From DATMNI01 sp035570275 (GTDB taxonomy: Bacteria; Acidobacteriota; Terriglobia; Bryobacterales; Bryobacteraceae): DNA of 25,494 bases. Shown piece after piece: positions 1-8,188 of the stretch; the stretch's first letter is position 1, and each line of letters starts with the position of its first letter. Both the position numbers and the translations under genes were made by a program. The notes under the pieces were generated by a model that was given only the letters and a program-made list of their open reading frames with translations, made no database searches and was not told where the DNA came from. The stretch is taken from positions 1 to 25,494 of the forward strand of contig DATMNI010000298.1 of the NCBI GenBank assembly GCA_035570275.1. The letters are read 5' to 3'.

Positions 1-129
1 ACCAACCTGTTCAACCACCCGTCGTTCGCCCTGCCGGATAAGGCGATCGGAGCGGGTCATGTCGGCCGCATCAGCGGTACCAGCGTGGGCTCGCGTCAAA
101 TGGAGCTGGTCGCGAAGTTCAGGTTCTAG
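1..129 (+). CDS. TonB-dependent receptor, C-terminal end (partial)
   Basis: The window opens inside a coding frame of 42 residues ending at a TAG. It reads TNLFNHPSFALP, a glycine-rich stretch, then RQMELVAKFRF. In acidobacterial TonB-dependent receptors with an N-terminal carboxypeptidase-regulatory-like domain, the last barrel strands carry an N-x-x-NHP motif and end in R-x-M/L-Q/E-L-x-x-K-[FY]-x-F with a terminal aromatic residue, as here. The protein would sit in the outer membrane and import a large substrate. Only the last strands are visible, so the substrate cannot be judged. A strong terminator follows 26 bases after the stop, so the gene is probably not cotranscribed with the PQQ dehydrogenase. 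Confidence 0.85.
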   Translation, partial: TNLFNHPSFALPDKAIGAGHVGRISGTSVGSRQMELVAKFRF

Positions 130-155
130 GCCGGATCGACACACCGAAGCAATCG

Positions 156-194
156 CGGCGGGCACAGGTTCTTTTCTGTGTCCGCCGTTTTGCT
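156..194 (+). terminator. Rho-independent terminator after the TonB receptor
   Basis: Two 12-base arms (156-167 and 176-187) pair over their full length with a single G-T wobble around an 8-base loop. The stem is GC-rich and is followed at once by TTTTGCTTTATT. The hairpin begins 26 bases after the receptor stop codon. Stem, loop and U-run all fit an intrinsic terminator. Confidence 0.85.
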
Positions 195-631
195 TTATTC
201 CACAACCCGGTAAATTTGTCATTTACCGCCAGATGTCGATGGCACTGCGGCTTCAGTTCTGATCGGGAGCGACACGCCGCCTCGCCACACCAGGCGGAAC
301 GCCTGCCGTTCACACGGTCGAATCGGAGGGATCCATCGCCTCATCGAGATCGATTTTTGGTCATTCTGAAGTTGTTCTCGATGACCGGATTGATGTAGTC
401 TTGTTTTGCGCCTTGCAGTCGTTGCCGCGGCACTCGCAGTAAACCGGGATCCGGGCGGAGTTTCCTCGCCTATCAACGGATTGATGTGGTGCGGTGGCGC
501 TGCCGCGATCCCCGTGTCGACGAATGTCACCGGCACGTTGGGACGCGGGCTGAACGAGCCCCGGAAGCCCCGAGTTTCAGGCTCCGGCCGATCGCGGCGT
601 AGGCTTCGGTGCGAAGCCGGGGAGTTCGTGC
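195..631. other. Intergenic region without a recognisable gene
   Basis: About 440 bases lie between the terminator and the PQQ dehydrogenase. Open frames exist on both strands, but none has a convincing start site or a family resemblance. A short inverted repeat (277-282 with 292-297, 9-base spacer) has no T-run. The promoter of the PQQ gene must lie here, but no clear -35/-10 pair was identified. Confidence 0.5.
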
Positions 632-2944
632 ATGTCCCAGACGAGATGGCGGAAGCGGCGTTATTTCCAGACGGCCTTTGGGCTGGCGGCGGCTTTCGCC
701 GCGTTTGTGACCACCAGGGCGCAGTCGTCCCCCGATAAGTGGTGGCCCGGATACGGCAACGGTCCGGATAACTCGCGCTACTTCGCGTCGAAGCAAATCA
801 ACAAGTCCAACGTGAATCAGCTCCAGGTGGCGTGGACGTACCCGTACAGCGATACCGGCGGCTATCCGATCGTAGCCCGCGGCGCCATCTACGGCCGCGG
901 CCGGAACGGCTCGCTCGTCGCCGTCGACGCGAAGACCGGCAAGGAACTCTGGATCCGCGAGAACATGAACGGCATGAGCACCCGCGGCGTCATGTACTGG
1001 GAGAGCCGCGACGGCCGCGACCAGCGGCTCATCTTCCCGATGAACAGCCTGCTCCAGGAAATCGACGCCAAGACGGGCAAGTCGGTGATGGCGTTCGGTA
1101 CTAACGGCGTCGTCGATCTGCGCGTCGGCATCGACGGCCGTGATCCCGCTACGATCGGGAACATCCAGTCGAACACGCCGGGCGAGGTCTTCGAGAATCT
1201 GGTGATCGTCGGCAGCGCGACCGGCGAGGGCTACATGTCACCGCCCGGTGACATCCGCGCCTACGACGTGCTGACCGGCAAGCCGGCCTGGACGTTCCAC
1301 ACCGTGCCGCGTCCGGGCGAGTACGGCCACGACACGTGGCCCAAAGACGCCTACAAGTACATCGGCGGCGTCAACAACTGGGGTGAGATGACGGTCGATC
1401 CCCAGAGCGGCATCGTCTACATTCCGCTCGGTTCCCCGACCTACGATTTTTACGGCCTCGACCGTATCGGCGCCAATCTGTTTGGCACGTCGGTCGTGGC
1501 GCTCGATGCGCGTACCGGCAAGCGCCGCTGGCATTTCCAGTTTGTGCACCACGACCTCTGGGATATGGACCCGAGCGCGGCTCCATCGCTCACCACCATC
1601 CGCCACAACGGACGCAACCGTGATGTTGTGGCGCTGACCAGCAAGACCGGCTGGCTCTACGTGCTCGACCGCGCCACCGGCGAGCCCATCTGGCCGATCG
1701 AAGAGCGCCCCTTTCCGAAGAGCGAGGTGCCGGGCGAACAGAGTTGGCCGACGCAGCCCGTGCCCACCAGGCCCGAGCCGTATATCAGGCACACATTCAC
1801 AGTGGAGGACATCAGTCCTTACCTGCCGGCCGAGGAGGCGGCCGCGCTTAAGCAGCGTCTGCTGGCCGCAACCAACAAGGGCGTCTTCACTCCGATCAAC
1901 TTCTCCGACACGGTACACGTCCCGGCGAGTAACGGCGGTACTTTGTTCGGCGGCACGGCTGCCGAACCGCGCACCGGAGCCGTCTACATCATCTCGCACG
2001 ACAACCCGGGGATACTCAAGTTGGTCCGTCCAGGCGAGAATGCCGGCCGTGGCGGCCCCTTCGTGTCGCCCGGGCAACTCGTCTACCAAAAGAACTGCCA
2101 GATGTGTCACGGCGCGGACCGGCTCGGAACCGAGGCTGGCGTGCCGCTCGTTCACGCCGCCGACTCACCGGCCAACAACATTGTCGCCGGAACTTCTCGG
2201 GTCGACGCGTCAACCATTCGCGCAACCGTGGCTACCGGCAAAAGCAGGATGCCGGCGATGCCCCACATCACCGGCGCCGACCTCGAAAACCTCGTCACCT
2301 ATCTGACGGGACCGCCGGCGGGACGCGGCCGTGGACCTGGCGGATTCGGCCGTGGCGGAGCCCCGGCTGCCTCGGGCGCACCGCCCGAGCTGATCGCCGG
2401 ATCGGGCTCGGCGTGGAACCGACGCGAGGCTGCGGGGGGCGGGCGTGGACGCGGCGCCGCTCCACCCTATCCGGAAGGCGTGACCCAGTACGACCGGCCC
2501 ACCATCAACGAATACAACACAGTCGGCAACCGCGTCAAACCGCCGTTCACCTCAATCGTCAAGTACGACCTGAACAAGCCGGGTATCCAGTGGCGGATTC
2601 CCTACGGCAACGATCCTGCGCTCGCTGCGCGAGGCATCACCGGCACCGGAACGCCCGGGACGACCAATAGTCTCGTCGTAACCGAATCCGGCCTCGTGTT
2701 CGGGGCCGGTGGCGATAGCCAGGTTCTTGCATGGGACAGCGAAACGGGCAAGCAGCTCTGGTCGTCGCGGTTCGGCGGCAGCTTCCTCGGTTCACTAGTG
2801 ATGTACGAGATGGATGGCCGGCAGTACCTCCTCGTCCCCGCGGCGAGTTCGGCTGGTGGACGCGGCCGAGGCGGCACTCCGGCAGCCGCTCCGGCCCCGC
2901 TCGCACCGCTCGGTTGGGTCGCCTACGCGCTGCCGGCCAGGTAG
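632..2944 (+). CDS. Exported PQQ-dependent dehydrogenase with internal cytochrome c domain
   Basis: This is a 770-residue quinoprotein of the glucose/alcohol dehydrogenase type. It should oxidise a sugar or alcohol in the periplasm with PQQ and pass electrons through its own heme to the respiratory chain. The start is supported by GGGGAG 8 bases upstream and a signal peptide (RWRKRR, hydrophobic 16-28, cleavage near TRAQ). Propeller repeats of the A-x-D-A-x-T-G-K-x-x-W type fill about residues 35-475. A C-Q-M-C-H heme motif lies at 489-493, with Met540 or Met543 as axial ligand candidates. An RG/GA-rich linker covers about 559-612, and propeller sequence resumes to the C-terminus (V-L-A-W-D-S-E-T-G-K), with a second RG-rich patch near 738-760. 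The cytochrome is therefore inserted in the propeller, not appended. The substrate is unknown. The gene stands alone between the terminator and a decayed region. Confidence 0.9.
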   Translation: MSQTRWRKRRYFQTAFGLAAAFAAFVTTRAQSSPDKWWPGYGNGPDNSRYFASKQINKSNVNQLQVAWTYPYSDTGGYPIVARGAIYGRGRNGSLVAVDAKTGKELWIRENMNGMSTRGVMYWESRDGRDQRLIFPMNSLLQEIDAKTGKSVMAFGTNGVVDLRVGIDGRDPATIGNIQSNTPGEVFENLVIVGSATGEGYMSPPGDIRAYDVLTGKPAWTFHTVPRPGEYGHDTWPKDAYKYIGGVNNWGEMTVDPQSGIVYIPLGSPTYDFYGLDRIGANLFGTSVVALDARTGKRRWHFQFVHHDLWDMDPSAAPSLTTIRHNGRNRDVVALTSKTGWLYVLDRATGEPIWPIEERPFPKSEVPGEQSWPTQPVPTRPEPYIRHTFTVEDISPYLPAEEAAALKQRLLAATNKGVFTPINFSDTVHVPASNGGTLFGGTAAEPRTGAVYIISHDNPGILKLVRPGENAGRGGPFVSPGQLVYQKNCQMCHGADRLGTEAGVPLVHAADSPANNIVAGTSRVDASTIRATVATGKSRMPAMPHITGADLENLVTYLTGPPAGRGRGPGGFGRGGAPAASGAPPELIAGSGSAWNRREAAGGGRGRGAAPPYPEGVTQYDRPTINEYNTVGNRVKPPFTSIVKYDLNKPGIQWRIPYGNDPALAARGITGTGTPGTTNSLVVTESGLVFGAGGDSQVLAWDSETGKQLWSSRFGGSFLGSLVMYEMDGRQYLLVPAASSAGGRGRGGTPAAAPAPLAPLGWVAYALPAR

Positions 2945-3034
2945 CACGGAACGGGCGAGGGGGAATGGCACGAGAGGAAGCGGATCGCAAACCTGCGCGA
3001 CCCGGCCGCTTCCCTGCAAGGCGGATTCAGAGGA

Positions 3035-3220
3035 TTGAAATATCAGTTACCCGCCACGCTGGACAAAAGGATCCGATGCAACCCGGCCTGGGGCCGGACG
3101 ACATTTCTGCGGAGGACAGGAGGGACCGAGCGTCTTCATAGACACCGATGGGTATCGCGACTATGTAAAGCCGAACGAGAGAAGGCCTTCCGCCAGGAAT
3201 GGGACCGGCAGAAGAAGTAG
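3035..3220 (+). pseudogene. Probable relic of a metallo-beta-lactamase C-terminus
   Basis: In one frame 3132-3170 reads VFIDTDGYRDYVK. After a one-base shift, 3179-3220 reads EKAFRQEWDRQKK and stops. Together these resemble the end of subclass B3-like metallo-beta-lactamase-fold proteins, which commonly finish with a F-I-D-P-x-G-Y-x-x-Y-V segment and a charged helix of the E-K-A-F-R type. A possible further match (GLKYQ, then TLDKR) begins near 3044. No metal-binding motif remains, no start site is seen, and the frame is broken, so this is scored as a remnant. The assignment rests on a short stretch and could be wrong. Confidence 0.4.
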
Positions 3221-3354
3221 TTAGTCCAGAAATTCCCGGCATCGCTTGCTGGTGCGAAAAGCCGCACTTTCCAGCAGGCTGTTGAGTTCGGCCCGTATTT
3301 CTTGTGTCTGTGATTCACTCAGCCCTGTCGCTTGGCCTTCGCACATCACGGTGC

Positions 3355-3378
3355 CCCGCTGAATAATATCACAGCGGG
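3355..3378. promoter_or_regulatory. Inverted repeat, possible operator
   Basis: CCCGCTG (3355-3361) is repeated in perfect inverse orientation as CAGCGGG (3372-3378) around a 10-base A+T-rich spacer. It has no T-run and lies in the region expected to drive the broken TonB receptor. A regulator-binding site is possible. The regulator is unknown. Confidence 0.3.
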
Positions 3379-3408
3379 TATGCAAGCGGTTTCTAACCTG
3401 CCGAACTA

Positions 3409-3431
3409 ACCGTTAGCCATTTCGTAACGGT
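3409..3431. promoter_or_regulatory. Second inverted repeat, possible operator
   Basis: ACCGTTA (3409-3415) and TAACGGT (3425-3431) form a perfect 7-base inverted repeat with a 9-base spacer, about 160 bases ahead of the GTG start of the TonB receptor remnant. It could be an operator or a small hairpin. Nothing else in the sequence decides between these. Confidence 0.3.
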
Positions 3432-3589
3432 GTTCCTGAGCGTACACTCAACCTCAACATTCCATTAGGCATCTAAGCTCGTTCACCGTACCAAACCTAT
3501 TCCATCTCAGGATGTCGGTGCTAGCTTATGCCAAAGCCAGAGTGGGTCCCGGGTCAGCACTAGCCCGCCCAAATTCAAGGAGGCAATTC

Positions 3590-4579
3590 GTGACAATCAG
3601 GCGCTTACTGTGCGTTTCGGGGGTGCTGACATGCCTTTCCACCATGACCCTTTCGCGCAGACGTCCGGCGAAGTGACCGGCCGTATCAGTGACGCCACCG
3701 GGGCCGCAGTCCCGGCCGCAAGGATCTCCCTTACCAACACAGCCACCAACGCGGTCCGGGAAACGATCTCTACCGATTCCGGCGACAATACCTTCGCCGC
3801 CGTGGCGCCCGGCATCTACAAGATCCAGGTGGAGCAACCCCGGCGTTTCCACAATGGCTTTAGTGTGATCGGTTCGTACACCTGGTCGAAATCCATCGAC
3901 ACCACCAGCGGAATCCGCAATCAGGGTTTCGACACGTTGTATCCGCAGAACAGCTACTGCCTGGCTTGCGAGCTCGGCCGCTCCGCGTTCGACACGCGAC
4001 AGCGCATCGTGACCTCGGTGCTCTACGATCTGCCTGTTGGCAAAGGCAAGACGCTGGATATCACCAACCGCTTCGCGAACACCATCATCGGCGGCTGGAA
4101 ACTGGGCGGCATCCTGACGTTGCAGAGCGGCATGCCGGGTACCCTGACGATCGGCGGCGCGGATAACGCCAGCGCCGCCGCGGGCGGCTACGATCGGCCG
4201 AACGCCACAGGCGTCACCCCGTATCTCGAGAACCGGGCGCCATCGGTTACTGGAACCTGGACGCATTCGCCGAAGCGCCCGCGGGACAGTTCGGCAACGT
4301 AGGACGCAAGGCGATCCAGGGACCGGGTATCATTGGATTCGACGCTGAAGTACATAAGCAGTTCCGCATGCCCTACAGTGAGCACCGCACGCTGCAGTTC
4401 CGGTTTGAGGCGTTTAATGTCATGAACCACCCGAAGTGGAACATGCCGAGCCTGAAAATCCTTTCGGGAGCGGTGCGGCCTGGCCTGCCCGGCACGGCAG
4501 CTCATGCCAACTTCGGAGTGATAACCGGCACGTGGGAGCGATGCGCCAGCTCCAGTTGGGCCTCAAGTATTCGTTCTAA
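3590..4579 (+). pseudogene. TonB-dependent receptor with large internal deletion and three frameshifts
   Basis: A strong AAGGAGG (3577-3583) precedes a GTG at 3590 that opens a signal peptide (TIRRLLCVSGVLTCLSTMTLS). The frame then shifts near 3655 into a carboxypeptidase-regulatory-like domain (TSGEVTGRISDATGAAVPAA to GIYKIQVEQ, ending near 3837). This joins directly, in frame, to the last quarter of a barrel (NGFSVIGSYTWSKSIDTTSG at about 3854). Known acidobacterial relatives have roughly 1000-1200 residues, while this tract has about 330 codons, so the TonB plug and most of the barrel are missing. A second shift lies near 4240 (continuing GYWNLDAFAE to FNVMNHPKW) and a third near 4535 (continuing MRQLQLGLKYSF, stop 4577-4579). 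The product cannot be a working transporter. Upstream of the enzyme genes, it was presumably the polysaccharide-fragment importer of the locus. Confidence 0.85.
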
Positions 4580-4605
4580 GCTAAGTCTAAGGCAAAGGAG
4601 ACCTC

Positions 4606-5820
4606 ATGAAATACCTCCTCTTTCCGCTGATACTCGGCGGGATGTGTTGGGGACAAGGCACCGATGACTGCAAGCCGTCCTCACTGAATATTCCAGGGGC
4701 GCCGTACCCCTGCGTACACGCGGATCGCCGGGTGACCTTCCGCGTGGCTGCTCCAGACGCTCAGAAGGTGCAGGTTCGTTTGGGTGGCGCGCACGACATG
4801 ACCAAAGGGACGGATGGATTATGGATGGTCACGATCCCTCCGCAAGTGGTCGGATTCCATTACTACACCATCACCGTGGATGGCGCGGTGGTCGCCGATC
4901 CAGCCACGCGCACCTTCTTCGGCTCGGGATGGGAGAACAGCGGCATCGAAATTCCTGAGCCGGATGCCGATGCCGCCTATTACGCGGCCAAGGACGTGCC
5001 GCACGGCCAGGTGAGCCAGCGCTGGTATTACTCCAAAGTCACCGGCAAATGGCGCCGCTGCTATGTTTACACGCCGCCCGAGTACGAGGCCAATTCGCGC
5101 ACACGCTATCCCGTTCTCTACCTGCTCCACGGCTGGGGCGAGAACGAGCAGGTGCACATACAGGGTCACATGGATTTCATCATGGACAACCTGATCGGCG
5201 CGAAAAAGGCCAAGCCGATGATCGTCGTGATGGACAATCTGAACGCGGTGAGGCCCGGCGAAGATGCGTCGCTATTCGCAGCCCGAGGCACTATAGCGAA
5301 AATGACCGTGCCGGATCCTGCACCTGCGGGCGGAGGACGCGGCGCCCCCGGCGCTGGCCGCGGCGGGTTCCCGAGCAATTGGGGGGCGGTGTTCACTGAG
5401 ATGATGTTCACCGATCTCGTCCCGATGGTGGAGCACACCTATCGTGTACTGCCCGGGCGTGAGAATCGCGCCATGGCGGGACTCTCGATGGGCGGCATGC
5501 AGTCCTTCATGACCGCGCTCGGCAACATGGACAAGTTCGCCTATCTCGGCGGGTTCAGCGGAAGCAGCGGCGGACGCGGCGGATTCGACCCGAAGACGTC
5601 TAACAACGGCGTGTTCGCCGATGCCGAGGCATTTAACAAGAAGATGAGGGTGCTGTTCCTGGGAATCGGCTCCGTAGAAGGCCCCGGGACCAAGACTTTC
5701 AGCGAGGCGCTCACCCAAGCCGGCATTCACAATGTGTATTTCGAATCGCCCGGCACGGCCCACGAATGGTTGACCTGGCGCCGTTGTCTAAACGACTTCG
5801 CCCCGCGGCTCTTTAAGTAG
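4606..5820 (+). CDS. Secreted CE1-type (feruloyl) esterase with N-terminal E-set domain
   Basis: The 404-residue protein opens with AAAGGAG 5 bases before the ATG and a Sec signal (MKYLLFPLILGGMCWGQ). Residues about 38-118 form an E-set/CBM48-like beta-sandwich (RRVTFRVAAPDAQKVQV, then YYTITVDG). Residues about 140-404 are an esterase-D-like alpha/beta hydrolase (CYVYTPPEY, YPVLYLLHGWGE). The nucleophile is Ser294 in GLSMGG and the catalytic histidine His386 in TAHEW; Glu358 is a candidate acid. A glycine/arginine-rich insert (GGGRGAPGAGRGG) sits between core strands. Family members release ferulic or other acyl groups from arabinoxylan. The gene starts 26 bases after the TonB remnant, which fits original cotranscription. 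Its actual ester substrate is inferred from context. Confidence 0.88.
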   Translation: MKYLLFPLILGGMCWGQGTDDCKPSSLNIPGAPYPCVHADRRVTFRVAAPDAQKVQVRLGGAHDMTKGTDGLWMVTIPPQVVGFHYYTITVDGAVVADPATRTFFGSGWENSGIEIPEPDADAAYYAAKDVPHGQVSQRWYYSKVTGKWRRCYVYTPPEYEANSRTRYPVLYLLHGWGENEQVHIQGHMDFIMDNLIGAKKAKPMIVVMDNLNAVRPGEDASLFAARGTIAKMTVPDPAPAGGGRGAPGAGRGGFPSNWGAVFTEMMFTDLVPMVEHTYRVLPGRENRAMAGLSMGGMQSFMTALGNMDKFAYLGGFSGSSGGRGGFDPKTSNNGVFADAEAFNKKMRVLFLGIGSVEGPGTKTFSEALTQAGIHNVYFESPGTAHEWLTWRRCLNDFAPRLFK

Positions 5821-5968
5821 GACAGGCGGTCGTTTCGTGTAGCCTGTACTTGATCGCTGAGCGCGAGTGGGCACACAAGCCTATGCTGGTACAGTATGCG
5901 TTCCACGGAGGCATGCATTGAAGGATCATCGGTTTTCGAGACGGTGGCTCCGGCTCGGTTCTGAACCT

Positions 5969-7495
5969 ATGAAATGCGCTATTCTGGCAACAGCTCTGGT
6001 TTTGGGGTCGATCGCCCTGGCGCTCGATGGCCAGGCCGGCATTCACGACCCCTCCACCATCGCCCTGTGCAACGGCAAATTCTACACCTACGGCACCGGC
6101 GGCGGTTCGCTTGTCTCCGATGACGGCTGGACCTGGCGGCGCGGAACAACTCTCCCGCGCCGCGGGTTGGCCCCCGACGTCATTCACATCGGCGACCGCT
6201 ACTACATCTATGTAGCCGCAAACATCGGCGCGCAGCCCAAAGCTGCGGTCAACATGATCTGGAGCAAGACCCTTGACCCCGACTCGCCCGACTACAAGTG
6301 GGAAGAAGGTGGCGTGGTCGCATCGTCCGATGGCGTCGAAGACTCCAACGCTATCGACCCAGGAGTATTTCTCGATCCCAACGACGACCGGCTCTGGCTC
6401 GTCTACGGCTCGTACTTCGGCTACATCCGGCTCGTCGAACTCGATCCTAAAACCGGCAAGCGCAAAGACCCGAACGATAAGCCGCGCGACCTCGCAATCA
6501 ACTGCGAAGCCTCCGACATGATCTACCACGATGGCTGGTATTACCTGCTGGCCACCCACGGGAGCTGCTGCCGCGGCGCAGACTCCGGCTACAACATCCG
6601 CATGGGCCGCGCAAAGAAGGTTACCGGCCCCTTCCTCGATCAAGAAGGCATCGGCATGATCCAGGGCGGCGGGAAGTTGTTCGTGGGCTCCGGTGGTCGC
6701 GTCATCGGCCCCGGACATTTCGGTCTCCTTGATCTCGGCGACGGCGTGCAGAAATTCTCCATGCACTGGGAGGCCGATCTCGATCGCGGCGGCGCCAGCG
6801 TGCTCGATATCCGTCCGCTGCTGTGGAAGGACGGCTGGCCGGTCGCCGGCGAGAACCTGAATCCCGGCACCTATGAGATCGAGTCCGTCCGCACCGGAAC
6901 CGCGCTCGAGCTGAAGGTCGAAGGCATGCCCGTCGGTGGACTGCGCGCCCGAGGCGGTCGAGGCGGTGGACCCGCGGGACACGGCGGCGGACGCGGCGGT
7001 GCGGCAGCACCCGGTGCTCCAGCGCCCGGCGTATCGCCCACTGGTGGCCCGCCGGCAGGAAGCGGACCCGGCGGCGGCGCTCCCATTCCCCCGCAGGACG
7101 GAGCCGATGTTTCCAAGAATTGGCCCACCGGCCAGATCGACGTCCGCATGGCAAACTACATGTGCCAGGCGCAGCAGAAGTGGACCATCGCGGCCGCGCC
7201 CAATGCCGGCGGCTATCCCGGCTCACCGTACTTCAAGATCACCATCGCCGGCACCGGCCGCGCACTCGCCGCCACGGCCGACGCCGAACTTGTCGTGCTG
7301 CCCGCCTTCACCGGCGGGCCCGAACAACTCTGGCGCATTGAACAGCTTCCCGACGGTGCGTGGCGTATCACGCCCAAGTCGGTACCGAATTCCAGGCAAC
7401 CCGTCGCGCTCTCGGCAGTCGGCAGCAGTTTCGCAACGCTCTCCAAGTTCGATCCGACGAGCGACAAGCAGGGCTGGTTGATCAAGATCCCATGA
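5969..7495 (+). CDS. GH43 arabinanase-like enzyme with ricin-type lectin domain
   Basis: The 508-residue protein resembles GH43 endo-1,5-alpha-L-arabinanases. The five-bladed propeller shows the expected residues: Asp27 in IHDPS (base), Asp130 in NAIDPGVF followed by RLWLVYGSYFGYI (pKa modulator), and Glu180 in NCEASDMIY (acid). From about residue 300 a ricin-B/CBM13-like lectin domain with QQKW, EQLW and KQGW turns follows, split by a roughly 50-residue RG/PG-rich insert (about 325-375). The ATG at 5969 gives a clean signal peptide (MKCAILATALVLGSIALA) but has no good ribosome site. A TTG at 5918, in frame and 6 bases after GGAGG, is a serious alternative that would add 17 residues including FSRRWLRL. 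The stop overlaps the next start. It likely cleaves arabinan or arabinose side chains outside the cell. Confidence 0.85.
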   Translation: MKCAILATALVLGSIALALDGQAGIHDPSTIALCNGKFYTYGTGGGSLVSDDGWTWRRGTTLPRRGLAPDVIHIGDRYYIYVAANIGAQPKAAVNMIWSKTLDPDSPDYKWEEGGVVASSDGVEDSNAIDPGVFLDPNDDRLWLVYGSYFGYIRLVELDPKTGKRKDPNDKPRDLAINCEASDMIYHDGWYYLLATHGSCCRGADSGYNIRMGRAKKVTGPFLDQEGIGMIQGGGKLFVGSGGRVIGPGHFGLLDLGDGVQKFSMHWEADLDRGGASVLDIRPLLWKDGWPVAGENLNPGTYEIESVRTGTALELKVEGMPVGGLRARGGRGGGPAGHGGGRGGAAAPGAPAPGVSPTGGPPAGSGPGGGAPIPPQDGADVSKNWPTGQIDVRMANYMCQAQQKWTIAAAPNAGGYPGSPYFKITIAGTGRALAATADAELVVLPAFTGGPEQLWRIEQLPDGAWRITPKSVPNSRQPVALSAVGSSFATLSKFDPTSDKQGWLIKIP

Positions 7496-8157
7496 CCATT
7501 CATCCCCAATCGTTCGCGTTCCTGCTGGCAATCGGCGCGGTCGCGGCCGCCCAGGTGGCCCCGGTCACGCTGATGCGCCCCACCACACTCGACAAAGCGC
7601 CCGCCCCCGATGGTTTCATCCAGCGCTGGCTCGTGCTGGAACCCATCCCCGCCAACGGCCTCACCGACAGCGCCGTCCAGGCAATCGTGAAGAAGGAGTA
7701 TTTCTCCAACCAGTTCACCCTGATTCCGCACGATGGCGACAAGGTGACGGTCGGCGACACGCAACTCACCTGGCACGCCGAAGACACCAAGCTATACAAC
7801 CTGAACCTCTATCACTTCGCGCACGCGTTGGACAAGCCGACCACCAACGTTCTGTTCTGGGCGTTCACTCTGGTCAACTGCCCGCGCGAAATGCGCGACG
7901 TCCGCCTGGCCATCGGATCGAACGCCGCTTCGGTCTGGTGGGTGAATGGCCAGGAGGTCATCGGCATCTACGGCGATCGCCAGACGGTCATCGACGACGG
8001 CGTCTCCAAACGCCTCACGTTGAAGAAGGGGCAGAACATCATCCGCGCCGTCATTGTCAACGGCGGCGGCGCCACCGATTTCTGCGCCCGCTTCCTAGAC
8101 CAGGACGACAAGCCACTCAAAGGCTACACCGTGAGCCTGGGCGTTGCGGGCAAATGA
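7492..8157 (+). CDS. Small secreted protein with a probable carbohydrate-binding beta-sandwich
   Basis: The ATG overlaps the stop of the GH43 gene (ATGA), so the two are probably translationally coupled. The 221-residue product has a Sec signal (MTIHPQSFAFLLAIGAVAAA) and no hydrolase motif. Its second half (LFWAFTLVNCPREMRDVRLAIGSNAASVWWVNGQEV to IIRAVIVNGGGATDFCARFLDQDD) has the pattern of PA14/galactose-binding-like beta-sandwich domains attached to glycosidases and esterases in Planctomycetes and Acidobacteria: a "conductor" tryptophan pair, a VNG turn, and an RF-x-D-x-D end. The first half (about 24-110) is not recognised. I infer an accessory sugar-binding or enzyme-partner protein; no enzymatic activity can be claimed. 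Confidence 0.75.
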   Translation: MTIHPQSFAFLLAIGAVAAAQVAPVTLMRPTTLDKAPAPDGFIQRWLVLEPIPANGLTDSAVQAIVKKEYFSNQFTLIPHDGDKVTVGDTQLTWHAEDTKLYNLNLYHFAHALDKPTTNVLFWAFTLVNCPREMRDVRLAIGSNAASVWWVNGQEVIGIYGDRQTVIDDGVSKRLTLKKGQNIIRAVIVNGGGATDFCARFLDQDDKPLKGYTVSLGVAGK

Positions 8158-8188
8158 TATGGATAGCGCTGTTTCGGTTGAATCTGTC

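Larger units (their letters stand above)
2945..3589. other. Intergenic region with decayed remnants and inverted repeats
   Basis: No intact gene is seen in these 645 bases. The first half holds a probable metallo-beta-lactamase relic, annotated separately. An inverted repeat at 2976-2983/3006-3013 has a 22-base spacer and no T-run. The second half (about 3350-3510) is richer in A+T than its surroundings, as expected for a promoter region, and carries two perfect 7-base inverted repeats ahead of the broken TonB receptor. Confidence 0.5.

Noticed and set aside
1238..2155. 305-codon open frame on the minus strand inside the PQQ dehydrogenase
   Set aside because: It lies antisense to a well-supported gene, has no family resemblance or ribosome site, and such frames are expected in GC-rich coding DNA.
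2976..3013. GGAAGCGG/CCGCTTCC inverted repeat after the PQQ gene as a terminator
   Set aside because: The spacer is 22 bases and there is no T-run after the second arm.
4606..5820. Glycogen-branching or amylase role suggested by the CBM48-like N-domain
   Set aside because: The rest of the protein is an esterase-D-type hydrolase with a Ser-His pair; E-set domains of this kind are common before CE1 esterases.
5813..6982. 389-codon minus-strand open frame over the GH43 gene
   Set aside because: Antisense shadow of a gene with visible catalytic motifs; the translation shows no domain.
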